Source of the DNA: Caenorhabditis elegans
Lineage: Eukaryota > Nematoda > Chromadorea > Rhabditida > Rhabditidae
Length of the DNA stretch: 64,000 nucleotides
Assembly: GCF_000002985.6 (NCBI RefSeq)
Contig: NC_003281.10
Span: 1,178,001 to 1,242,000, forward strand
Direction: 5' to 3'
Each line of letters begins with the position of its first letter. Position 1 is the stretch's first letter. Positions 55,700-64,000 of the stretch are shown piece by piece. The translations under genes and the position numbers were made by a program. The notes beneath the pieces were generated by a model, which was given only the letters and a program-made list of their open reading frames with translations, made no database searches and was not told where the DNA came from.

Positions 55700-57560
55700 T
55701 TTCATGAGCCATATTTTATGTTAAAAGTTAGCTAAAAATCTTTAAAACTGACAAAGTTACGAGGTTTTGAAATTTTCGAGAAATATCGAATTTTTTTGTT
55801 TCAGGTCCCGTCAGGAAAACTTACGGGAGTGTGTTGGCATTGAAATATTCTGACATTTTATATAAATTTCTCGCAGAAAATTATATGTGCTTTATTTTAA
55901 GGTAAAAATCAGCTAAAAATCTAGAGAATGAACCAAGTTATAGTGGTTTGTAATTTTTGAAATTTCGAAATTTTTTTTTTCATTTTGGGTCCCTCCAGGA
56001 AAACTAACCGGACTCTGCTGGTCTTAGGGGTGATAAAATTTTTTAATAATTTTCTGATTGAAAATTTAACAGGCTACATCTGAAGTCAAAAATAAGCTGA
56101 AAATCTTAACAACTGACAAAATTATGAACTTTTGAAATTTTCAAAAATTTCGAAAAAAATTTTTTTTTTAGGAATTTAGGTCCCACCCGGAAAACTTACC
56201 AGTTAGCTCGTTTTAGAGATCTTAAAAAAAAAATTTTTTTGAACTGTATTTTGAGTCAAAAATTAACGAAAAAGCTCAACAACTGACAAAGTTATGAAGT
56301 TTTGAAATTTCCAAAAATTTCCAAAATAATATAATTTTTTTAAATTTTTTTAGAAATTGAGGTCCCGCCAGAAAAACTCACCAAATTCCGCGGATTTTGG
56401 GTTTTTTTAAAATTAAAAAAAAGTTTTTTAGAACCTTTCCTGGGGAGGATTTTGAGTCAAAAATTAACCAAAAATCTTAAAAACTGCCAAAGTTACAAAG
56501 TTTTTGAAAAATAGCGAAAAACATTTTTTTTTATTTGGAACCCGGCACAACATGACTAAAAATCTTAAAAATTCACATTGAAAATTTTGGGTCCTACCAC
56601 GAACACTTACGGGGTACTGTAGACTTGACAAAGCAACTAGATCATACGTTTTTTTTTCTACAGTAATCCAAAAAAAATCAAAAATCTTTATTCAAAAAAA
56701 TCTCAAATCTAAAAACAACAAACTCAAAAAATTAATCGAATTTTATTTTTAACCTTAAATTAATTTTTTTTTCCAATTACCCCACATACCCCTAGATCAA
56801 ATGGAAAAGATAGGGTCAACTGGAGGGTGGACGCGCTAAAAATGTGCTCCGCGAGCTGTTTTATTACCCTCCAACCGGGAAAAAAAGAGGAGAACGACAA
56901 CGACATAAATTACTTCATTTATAACAAGAAATGGACGTAGTGGGTGGTGTGGTGTAACCTCGTACTATTAATTGGGTTCGTCACTTTTGTTCTGGGTGGT
57001 GGGCAAGATTGGCTCGTCTGTGGATAGGGGTTACCCTAAAAATGTTTGTTAAATCGTGGTAGTTCAGGTAGCTCAAATATTGTTCTACATTTTAAAACAA
57101 AATTTACCTGAAAATCTTGAAAACTGACAAAGTTACAAAGTTTTGAAAATTTTCGAAGAAATTTTTTTTTAATTTTGGGACCTTTTTCGAAAAATTTCTA
57201 AAACATTGTAGTCTTGAATTTATTGAAAATCCTATTAAAAAATAATATAACATTTATTAAGGAAAAAAATAATCTGAAAATTTAAAAAATTAGCAAAGTT
57301 ACAGCGGTTTGAAATTTTTCAAAAATTTCAAAATTTTCAAAATCTCAAAAAATTGAGAAATTCGGATAACCTTCAGGATTACTGTAGTTTTTTGACATAA
57401 TTGGATTAGTGCATTAAACCACATATTTGAGATATTTTTCAATACTTGAAGCTAATAACTATTTAAAAAAAACCAAGAAATTACAAATTTTAGAGGTTTC
57501 AAGAAATTGAAAAAAATCGAAAAATTGTTTTTGGGTCTCACCGCGAAAAATTATTAAATT
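55700..57560. repeat. Diverged ~180-bp repeat array
   Basis: At least seven copies of ACTGACAAAGTTA(C/T)(G/A)A, GTTTTGAAATTTTC and GGTCCCGCCAGGAAAACTTA, at about 55757, 55925, 56111, 56280, 56481, 57121 and 57290. Spacing is mostly 168-201 bp. Confidence 0.6.
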
Positions 57561-58014
57561 ATTGTAAGTTTTTAAAAAAAATCAATGTTCAAAAACAATT
57601 TCCACTTATCTCAATCAATTTTCCAGACTGAAAATGTCAAAAATTGACGAAAAAGTTTTCAAAATTTTTTGAGAAATTTGAGTACAAAATTCGTTCATTT
57701 GAACCAATTTTGGATCTATAGCAGTCCTCCTTCAAGCTCAAACTATTGTCATTTTTCGATTTTTTAAACCGTCATAAAACATTTTTGGAACAATTTTTCA
57801 TTACGAAATTCGTTCAGTTGAGCACAATTTGGGCTTATACGTTCAAAACCGTTCTAATCGTTACCCCTACTTTATTGGCACAACTCGTGACTTTCATACT
57901 GTTTGTTCTGAAAAAGAGCATAGAGACGGGAACATTTAAACTGATAAGAGCGCAAATTTTAAATTCAAGTTTTCTTATTCAGATTTTTACTCAGTTTCAG
58001 ACAGCCTTCCAAAA

Positions 58015-59048
58015 ATGTCCGATGAACATATAGAACCAAAATTGCTTGATATGCCAGTGGAGATTGCTGAGCAAATATTGGAAAAGCTTCCGTTTCCTGT
58101 AGCGTAAGTTTTTCTTGATTTTGACAGAGCGATGATTTTTTTCATATATTTTTATGTTTCAGGCGTTCGTAAAGTGTGTCGAAGTTTGAGAACCGTTGTT
58201 GATAAACTCGTGTTTCCAGTTCATAAAATCGATTTTCATATGTATGATAATCATGTTTCTACGAACTTTGACAATCTCCTAACCAAATACACTGATGCAT
58301 TGAACAACGTAACAACTGTCACTTACAGGAAACAAGACAAGCGCATTGAAGGTGGAAATTTCGTGAAGATTGCGTTCAAGGATTTGGAATTGTTATTAAA
58401 TCGCGTGTACAGACTACATTTTGCAATCAACGCCAAAAATAAGACGGCACACGACTTTGTCACACCTCTCATGGAAGTATTAAAAGCTAAAAAATGTGTT
58501 CACGCAACGGAATTAACTTTCTGGAGTTTCTCATTCAACGACATTATTTCGATTCTCCAGTTTTTTGATGATCAAGTACTGAAAAGAATTGAGATTTTGT
58601 GTACTGAAAGAATTGATCATATCGAACGAATATTTGATTTACCTCAATGGAAAAATGCAAGCAACTTTGAACTGCGAGGCACTGTATTCAACCATGAACA
58701 TATTGAACAGCTGTTTCATTTCAAAGAGTTCCAAATCGCATTAGATGAATTCTCTATTCAAGATGCACGCAAATTAAAAGATGTATGTTACAATTGGATT
58801 ATTTTGATTTATCGCCTAATATTTTTCAGGATCTTATGGAAAGAAGCACATTCCAAAAATGCACGATCAGTGAGTTTCCCAATGGAAATCGAATCGAGAT
58901 TGTGAGAGTTTTTTGGCCTGAATACAATGGAAATTACCATCACAACAACTTTATACATTCATTTGACAGTTCCAGTTTTCGTATTATCTGTGACCATTAT
59001 TTTTATGGGAACACTTTGAAATGGGAATTCACGATTGAAAGATTGTGA
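58015..59048 (+). CDS. F-box/FTH-domain protein (fbxa type), frame doubtful at first intron
   Basis: Exon 1 58015-58103 encodes an F-box start (LLDMPVEIAEQILEKL). Exon 2 58163-58782 starts VRKVCRSLRTVVDKL and carries the FTH/DUF38 region (LTFWSFSFNDIISILQFFDD; NHEHIEQLFHFKEFQIALDE). Exon 3 58830-59048 (stop TGA) ends LKWEFTIERL. Exons 2 and 3 join in phase. Exons 1 and 2 do not: the donor GTAAGT leaves two bases where the acceptor TTTCAG needs one, and the LRS residues before RKVC seen in the sister copies are missing. So it may be a pseudogene or use another first exon. FTH-type F-box proteins are thought to be SCF ubiquitin-ligase adaptors with fast-evolving substrate domains. AATAAA follows at 59236. 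Confidence 0.7.
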
Positions 59049-59235
59049 ATATATTTTTCAAACAATCGAGTCTAGTATAATTGATAACCTACGATACTAC
59101 TCATACCACTTGCTTATGCTCATATAAAAATTATTAACCTATGTACATGCCTTCTATACGTATTCATTTTTTTTTGTGTGAACCTTTATTCTGTATTAAT
59201 CTATGTGTTCTATTACGATAAACAAATCGTGTCCA

Positions 59236-59241
59236 AATAAA
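59236..59241 (+). terminator. Poly(A) signal AATAAA of the first F-box gene
   Basis: AATAAA lies 188 bases after the TGA. Confidence 0.55.
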
Positions 59242-59688
59242 TATGTATTCTAATTTTACTGTGTGTGCGACCGATTTTACAATTTCACTGTAGAAAAAAT
59301 TCAAAATGCAATATTGTTTGGAAATTCATTCCCTATACAAATTGTTTACACTGGTAGATTTTTTTTGGGGAACTGTCATCATAAAACATAAGAAACGCCA
59401 TATTGCGTCGTGAGAAAAAACATTTAGATAAGTCTCTAAGCTTTTCCTACTCTCTTTCTAGTTCTGAAAACTGTACAAATAAATATGCTGAAAATTCAAA
59501 AAGTCTGCAAACACCGTCACACAGAGCGGGAGAGCAGAGGGGACCTATAGAGACGCAAAAAAACAGTGATTTTTGTTTCGTTATCTAAACCTCTTGCCTC
59601 ATTTTGCACTATTCCTAAATATCTTTATTTCGTAATTTTCTTGTTGTAGAGCGGTATAGCTTAGATTTTCAGAGTTTATATTCAAACT

Positions 59689-60052
59689 ATGTCAACTACC
59701 AACGGAGGCCAATGTCAAGTAAAAACGAAGACGATTTCCCTGGTCGACATGCCTCTGAAGGTCGCTAATCTAGTTTTGGAAAAGCTGGAGCTCATTGATT
59801 TGTGAGTTGTTTTCATTTATTTTAGAAACTTCACGTAGACCTTACAGATTGAGATCCCGAAAAGTGTGCACGGGTTTAAGAACCGCCGTTGATAACCTTG
59901 AGCTTTGTTTTGACAACGTCTGTTTAACTCTACGGAAGGAGACACTAAGGAGACCATCAGTCATCTCGTGCGTCCGGATCAAAGCGACCCTGTTTGTGCA
60001 AGGATCGCAGACGGATATTAAGGCCACTTTGGTTCCGTTGAGTAGAGTTTGA
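59689..60052 (+). pseudogene. Truncated F-box gene fused to foreign sequence
   Basis: Exon 1 59689-59801 (VDMPLKVANLVLEKLELID) and exon 2 from 59848 (LRSRKVCTGLRTAVDNLELC) match the family, with the correct phase-2 junction. After FDNVCLTLRK, at about 59933, the similarity stops and the frame runs through unrelated sequence to a TGA at 60052. The whole FTH domain is missing. If translated, the product would be about 105 residues: an F-box with a novel tail. Confidence 0.7.
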
Positions 60053-60500
60053 TGGGCCGATTCGGTGTCCACGCAAAGTGGCCGTGCGTTGTTACTCTCC
60101 AGACTTTGCAGTTCACGTTGTCCACCATTCAAACCATTTACGTAATGAATAGTCCAATAATCCAATGCACGTGGTATGGCACGTAAATTGTCGAGCTCCT
60201 CAATAATATTTTACAGGCGAAGCAGAGACTGACGGTGTGAGCTGGCGCCCATCATGAATGAGCTCACGGAGGAGACGGAAACCTTCTTCCAAGAGACGAT
60301 GTCGGAGTTCCCGGCGGGGGATAATTGGACGCATCAGGTTCTCCAGAACCTCTCCGGTGACCACAGTAAAACCCTCGCAAAAGAGGGCAACATACATGAC
60401 CATGCTGGCCAAGGCGCCAAACGACGACCTGTCGCCTTGTTTTCTCCTCAAAATACCACGGACATCAAATTGGCTGGACATTTTTTTATTGCTACAATAA
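59933..60500 (-). other. Inserted antisense coding-like segment, unidentified
   Basis: The segment that interrupts the second F-box gene is GC-richer than its surroundings. Read on the minus strand it gives protein-like sequence: GDRSSFGALASMVMYVALFC, EVLENLMRPIIPRRELRHRL, LDYWTIHYVNGLNGGQREL and ALIRTHEMTDGLLSVSF. A frame change or intron is needed near 60215. I do not recognise the family. Likely a captured fragment of another gene or of a transposon; no inverted ends were found. Confidence 0.45.
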
Positions 60501-60904
60501 TAGACGTTAAAGAGACCTAGAAAAAAAAGGGTAAAATTTTTTGTACTTGTACATTACATACCCTCATTTTAAAAGTAGTTTTATAAGTTGGGAAAATAAA
60601 AACATGTGGCAATTTTAGTCTTAAGATATGGCATTTTTGAGTCTAAAGAGGAAAAAAATGTATATACCACGTTTAATTTCTATTTTAAAAATCTCAGGAG
60701 CGGTAGAGAAGTATTTGAAGAATCCGTAGATGAAGTGGTGAAAAAAATAAGACGTACGTAGAGGTGACCAAACAAATGAATGTGTAAAAAGGGGTGTACA
60801 GTGCTCTCTTTTATACAGAATTCCCACGAAAATTAGAGTAGGTCAAATCGGGGTGCGATAAAGAAGATAAATGCCTCTAGATAACATCAAATAGGACACA
60901 TCTA

Positions 60905-60960
60905 CTATTGAGGTTGAAAAAAATGAAGAAGTCGGTACTGAGAACCGTAATTGATAACCA
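60905..60960 (+). pseudogene. Relic of an F-box gene
   Basis: A short stretch reads KSVLRTVIDN, aligning with RSLRTVVDK and RVLRAAMDK of the neighbours (nucleotides CTGAGAACCGTAATTGATAA). Nothing else of the gene survives. Confidence 0.5.
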
Positions 60961-60979
60961 TCTATCGGGAAAACCTATT

Positions 60980-61235
60980 GAAACATGTGACGGGTGGCGA
61001 TAACGCTTTCTGCGGTCTCAGAAAATTTGAATTCTCCGCAAAAAATTTTTTCACAGAAATTAGAATTTCGCGCCAAAATTTTCTGTTCAGCAAATTTGAA
61101 TTTTCCGCGAAAATTTTTTCAAAGTAATTTGAATTTCGCGCCAAAATTTTCTTCTCAGCAAATTTGAATTTCGCCAAAATGTTTTCACAGAAATTTGATC
61201 TTTTCGAAAAATACTTATTCACTTATCACACGCCT
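60980..61235. repeat. Short tandem repeat before the third F-box gene
   Basis: About four ~60-bp copies of GAATTTCGCGCCAAAATTTT, C(T/A)xxTCAGCAAATTTGAATT and CCGCxAAAATTTTTTCA. Confidence 0.65.
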
Positions 61236-61322
61236 ATTGAAAAATTGATAAGAGTAGGTCTTGCAACACATTTCGACATTTTATTTTCTCAATTTTCCAA
61301 ATTCTTAGGCAAAATTGAAAAG

Positions 61323-63749
61323 ATGCCTGATACCAATGTGACAAATTCTTTGCTCGATCTACCTCTGAATGCCGCAAACCAAATTTTTGAAAAGTTGGAG
61401 CCCATGGATCGGTGAGTTTTTAAAAACTTTTTATTCTTGAGTGTTCTTGACGCTGATGTGGAAATCAGGGGTAGGCGGCAAACGGTTTTTCCGGCAAACC
61501 GGAAAATTGCCGGAATTGAAACTTGTTGGCAAATCGGCAATTTGCCGGATTTGAAAATTTCCGGCAAATCGGCAATTGGCCGGAATTGAAAATTGTTGGC
61601 AAATCGGCAAATTCCTGGAATTGAAATTTCTGGCAAACCGGCAATTGGCCGGAATTGAAATTTGTTGGCAAATCGGCAATTTGCCGAAATTGAAAATTTC
61701 CGGCAAATCGGCAATTGGCCGGAATTGAAATTTGTTGGCAAATCGGCAATTTGTCGGAATTGAAAATTTCCGGCAAATCGGCAATTGGCCGGAATTGAAA
61801 TTTGTTGGCAAATCGGCAATTGGCCGGAATTGAAATTTGTTGGCAAATCGGCAATTTGCCGGAATTGAAAATTTCCGGCAAATCGGCAATTGGCCGGAAT
61901 TGAAAATTGTTGGCAAATCGGCAAACCTGTAGTTTGCCGGAATTGAAAATTGTTGGCAAATCGGCAAATTGCCGGAATAGAAAATTTCCGGCAAATTGCC
62001 GGAATTGAAAATTATTGGCAAATTGACAAACCGACAAATTGCCGGAATAGAAAATTTCCGGCAAATCGGTAAATTGCCGGAATTAAAAATTTCCAGCAAA
62101 TCGGCAACTGGAAAGTTGCCGGATTTGAAAATTGTTGGCAAATCGGCAAGTTGCCGAAATTAAAATTTCTTGCAAATCGACAAATTGCCGGATTTGAAAA
62201 CTGTTGGCAAATCGGCAATTTGCCAGAATTGAAATTTCCGACAAATCGGCGAATTGCCGAAATTAAAATTTCTTGCAAATCGACAAATTCCCGGATTTGA
62301 AATTTGTTGGCAAATCGGCAGTTTGCCAGAATTGAAATTTCCGGCAAATCGGCGAATTGCCGGAATTGAAAATTCCGGCAAACTGGCAAGTTGCCGGAAT
62401 TGAAATTTCCGGCAAATCGGCGAATTGCCGGAATTGAAAATTTCCAGCAAATCGGCAATCGCAAAATTGCCGTATTTGAAAATTGTTGGCAAATCGGCGA
62501 ATTGCCGGAATTAAAATTTCCGGCAAACCGGCAATTGGCCGAAATTTAAATTTCTGGCAAACAGGCAATTGGCCGGAATTGAAATTTGTTGGCAAATCGG
62601 CAATTTGCCAGAATTGAAATTTCCGGCAAATCGGCAACCGGAAAATTGCCGAAATTGAAAATTTCCAGCAAATCGGCAACCGGAAAGTTGCCGGATTTGA
62701 AAATTGTTGGCAAACTGGCAAGTTGCCAAAATTAAAATTTCTTGCAAATCGACAAATTGCCGGATTTGAAAACTGTTGGCAAATCGGCAAATTCCCGGAA
62801 TTGAAATTTCCGACCAATTGCAGAAATTTGTCGGCACATTGTGGTTTTACACATTTGTTTTGGAAATTTCAGAATTTCACTTTTAATCGGCGAAATTGCA
62901 GGCATCTTATGAATGTTCCTAAATCTATTTTGAAAAGTAAAAAATTTCTATGAGAATATCTAAAGAGAAAAAAAATTCAAAAAGGCACATTTTTCTTTAA
63001 ATACTTTTGGCAATTTGATATCCGGCAAACGGCAAATCGTCAGTTTGCCGAAAACGAAAATTTCCGGCAATTTCAAGCAATTTGCCGGAAAAGATCGTTT
63101 GCCCACCTCTGGTATGAATTACAGATTGAGATCACGTAAAGTATGTCGAGTTTTGAGGGCCGCTATGGATAAGCTTGGAGTTCGATTCGACACAATCCAT
63201 TTTAGCATGTGGATGGAAAAATTCGAGTTGACGTTGGACGGAATTGAAATCATTTATACAGAAGCAGGTGGTGGTGGTTCACGTGTGATTTACAATGGTC
63301 AAGAAAAGCTAATTCTAGAACATGAAGCTTACACAGAAAGAGCTTTCAAGGATTTGAAGATTGTATGGAAGCATGTTTCAAAATTATCAATTTTTAACTG
63401 TACTGAAGATGGATGCAGCTGTTCCACTGTCCCTTCTTTTATTGATTTTTTGAAGTCTGAAGAAAGGATTTATGTTAAGGAAATTGCACTTGTAAAATTC
63501 TCGTTCAATGCTGTCATTTCTATGTTTCCGCATTTCAATGATCTGGAAAGTATTGAATTGATCAGTGTAGGCCCCATTAATCAATTCAACCGACTCACTC
63601 ATTTGGCTCAGTGGAAAAAAGCACAAAGCTTCTGCATTTATGATTCTGTGTTTGACAGTGAACTGATTGTTCAGCTCTTTCATTTCAAATGTTTTACTAT
63701 CTCAAGAATGACCGATTTTTCAACAAAAATTGCCGTTAAAATTAGAGAT
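61323..63749 (+). CDS. F-box/FTH-domain protein (fbxa type), third copy
   Basis: Exon 1 61323-61411 gives MPDTNVTNSLLDLPLNAANQ and a phase-2 GTGAGT donor. Exon 2 63125-63749 continues RLRSRKVCRVLRAAMDKLGV and an FTH region (VKEIALVKFSFNAVISMF; FDSELIVQLFHFKCFTISRM), ending KIRD at a GTAAGT donor, as in the first copy. 238 residues are seen. The expected last exon (DLMERSTF-like) is not found: 30 bp downstream a 74-bp copy of exon 2 sequence is inserted, followed by a common dispersed repeat to the window edge. The last exon may lie beyond the window or be lost. Intron 1 holds a 1.6-kb satellite. Confidence 0.75.
61470..63110. repeat. GGCAAATCGGCAATTTGCCGGAATTG satellite
   Basis: About 1.6 kb of ~35- and ~70-bp units combining GGCAAATCGGCAA, TTGCCGGAATTGAAA and ATTTCC or TTGTT, all within the third F-box intron. 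A unique break lies at about 62820-62990. The units are partly palindromic (CGGCAAATTGCCG). Long open frames on the minus strand in all three phases arise because the unit lacks stops. Confidence 0.9.
63443..63516 (+). repeat. Source of a 74-bp duplication in F-box exon 2
   Basis: Identical to 63779-63852 (offset 336 bp). The segment encodes FLKSEERIYVKEIALVKFSF. Confidence 0.9.
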
Positions 63750-63778
63750 GTAAGTTATCAAGTGTTGTCCTTTAGGCA

Positions 63779-63852
63779 TGATTTTTTGAAGTCTGAAGAA
63801 AGGATTTATGTTAAGGAAATTGCACTTGTAAAATTCTCGTTCAATGCTGTCA
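63779..63852 (+). repeat. 74-bp duplicate downstream of F-box exon 2
   Basis: Exact copy of 63443-63516, starting 30 bases after the exon 2 donor. Zero differences imply a recent event or gene conversion. Confidence 0.9.
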
Positions 63853-63894
63853 ATGTGTGCTTGAAAAAAAATGGTCCGTTACGACCAAAACTGA

Positions 63895-64000
63895 CTGAAT
63901 AACGGCCATTTGAAGTTTATCTCATTTGTGGGTTAATTCAAAGTGCCCTGGTTGAGTTTTGCCTGAATTTTTGGGGCTTGGAATAAGCTTAAAGGTGGAC
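63895..64000. repeat. Start of a common dispersed Caenorhabditis repeat
   Basis: The last ~100 bases (GTGCCCTGGTTGAGTTTTGC, GGGGCTTGGAATAAGCTTAA, AGGTGGA) match what I recall of a very abundant C. elegans repeat. It is cut by the window end. Confidence 0.5.

Larger units (their letters stand above)
54310..58014. other. Repeat-rich non-coding region before the F-box cluster
   Basis: No gene is recognised. It holds a non-repetitive island at 54.48-54.63 kb (GC-rich, AAGAACACATATAGAGCTC), an FB unit at 54.99-55.25 kb, a GC-rich island at 55.59-55.68 kb with the 14-bp palindrome GCCAGCCGGCTGGC (55595-55608), and a ~180-bp repeat at 55.7-57.5 kb. A unique stretch at 56.77-57.05 kb contains TAACCTCGTACTATTAATTG. 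Confidence 0.45.

Noticed and set aside
57746..58033. 95-codon ORF upstream of the first F-box exon
   Set aside because: Hydrophobic AT-rich frame that overlaps the F-box exon in another phase; no start-site support.
61289..62837. Long minus-strand ORFs (up to 236 codons) with FQFRQIADLPTNF-like repeats
   Set aside because: They are three-frame read-through of the GGCAAATCGGCAA satellite; no start context, no codon structure, inside an intron of a sense gene.

Overview
The window is nematode DNA, almost certainly Caenorhabditis and most likely C. elegans. The coding exons are short with canonical introns ending in TTTTCAG. Most start codons sit a few bases after a TTTCAG acceptor, as expected for spliced-leader trans-splicing. 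The introns are very AT-rich, and the dispersed repeats look like those of Caenorhabditis chromosome arms. From memory only, the gene set (gfm-2, dss-1, mrpl-45, orc-3, pes-4, F-box A genes) fits the left arm of chromosome III around clone Y119D3B. No alignment was run.

Layout. 0-2.9 kb (+): the 3' end of a cadherin-type membrane protein. 4.1-6.9 kb (+): a small secreted cysteine-rich protein. 7.3-24.0 kb (-): three housekeeping genes, read from high to low coordinate: mrpl-45 (mitochondrial ribosomal protein L45), dss-1 (proteasome lid/BRCA2 partner) and gfm-2 (mitochondrial ribosome-recycling EF-G2). They lie head to tail and may be an operon. 24.6-27.8 kb (+): a LUC7-like U1 snRNP protein, divergent from mrpl-45 across a 551-bp shared promoter region. 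30.1-35.6 kb (+): orc-3, origin recognition complex subunit 3. 35.6-36.6 kb: hAT transposon remains, including a complete-looking non-autonomous element with an 8-bp target duplication. 37.0-37.2 kb (+): a tiny, extremely acidic protein with its own TATA box and a duplicated GATA-site block. 38.7-44.1 kb (-): pes-4, a poly(C)-binding-protein-like gene with two KH domains and a Gln/Ala-rich tail; a candidate upstream exon lies at 52.2 kb and a tRNA-Ile(AAU) lies in one intron. 44-57.7 kb: mostly repeats, with three tRNA-like elements and a promoter-motif array. 58-64 kb (+): an F-box/FTH gene cluster showing birth and decay: one copy with a frame break, one truncated and chimeric, one relic, and one with a 1.6-kb satellite in its intron and a 74-bp internal duplication.

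Much of the non-coding space belongs to a few repeat families, named here for reference. FB: fold-back elements with GCGCCTTTAAAG / CTTTAAAGGCGC arms. REP-2: ~150-bp units containing GGGTACTGTAGC. REP-3: units containing TACGGTAGC and GCGTACTCGGC. HP-4: short GGTGGCCGAACTTTT / AAAAGTTCGGCCACC hairpins, found only in orc-3 introns. The housekeeping genes (translation, recycling, replication, proteasome, splicing) share no single pathway but are the broadly and germline-expressed type that sits in arm heterochromatin with long A/T-periodic introns. No CRISPR, phage or prokaryotic features are present. Exon coordinates were worked out by hand from splice sites and reading phase; individual boundaries may be off by a base or two.
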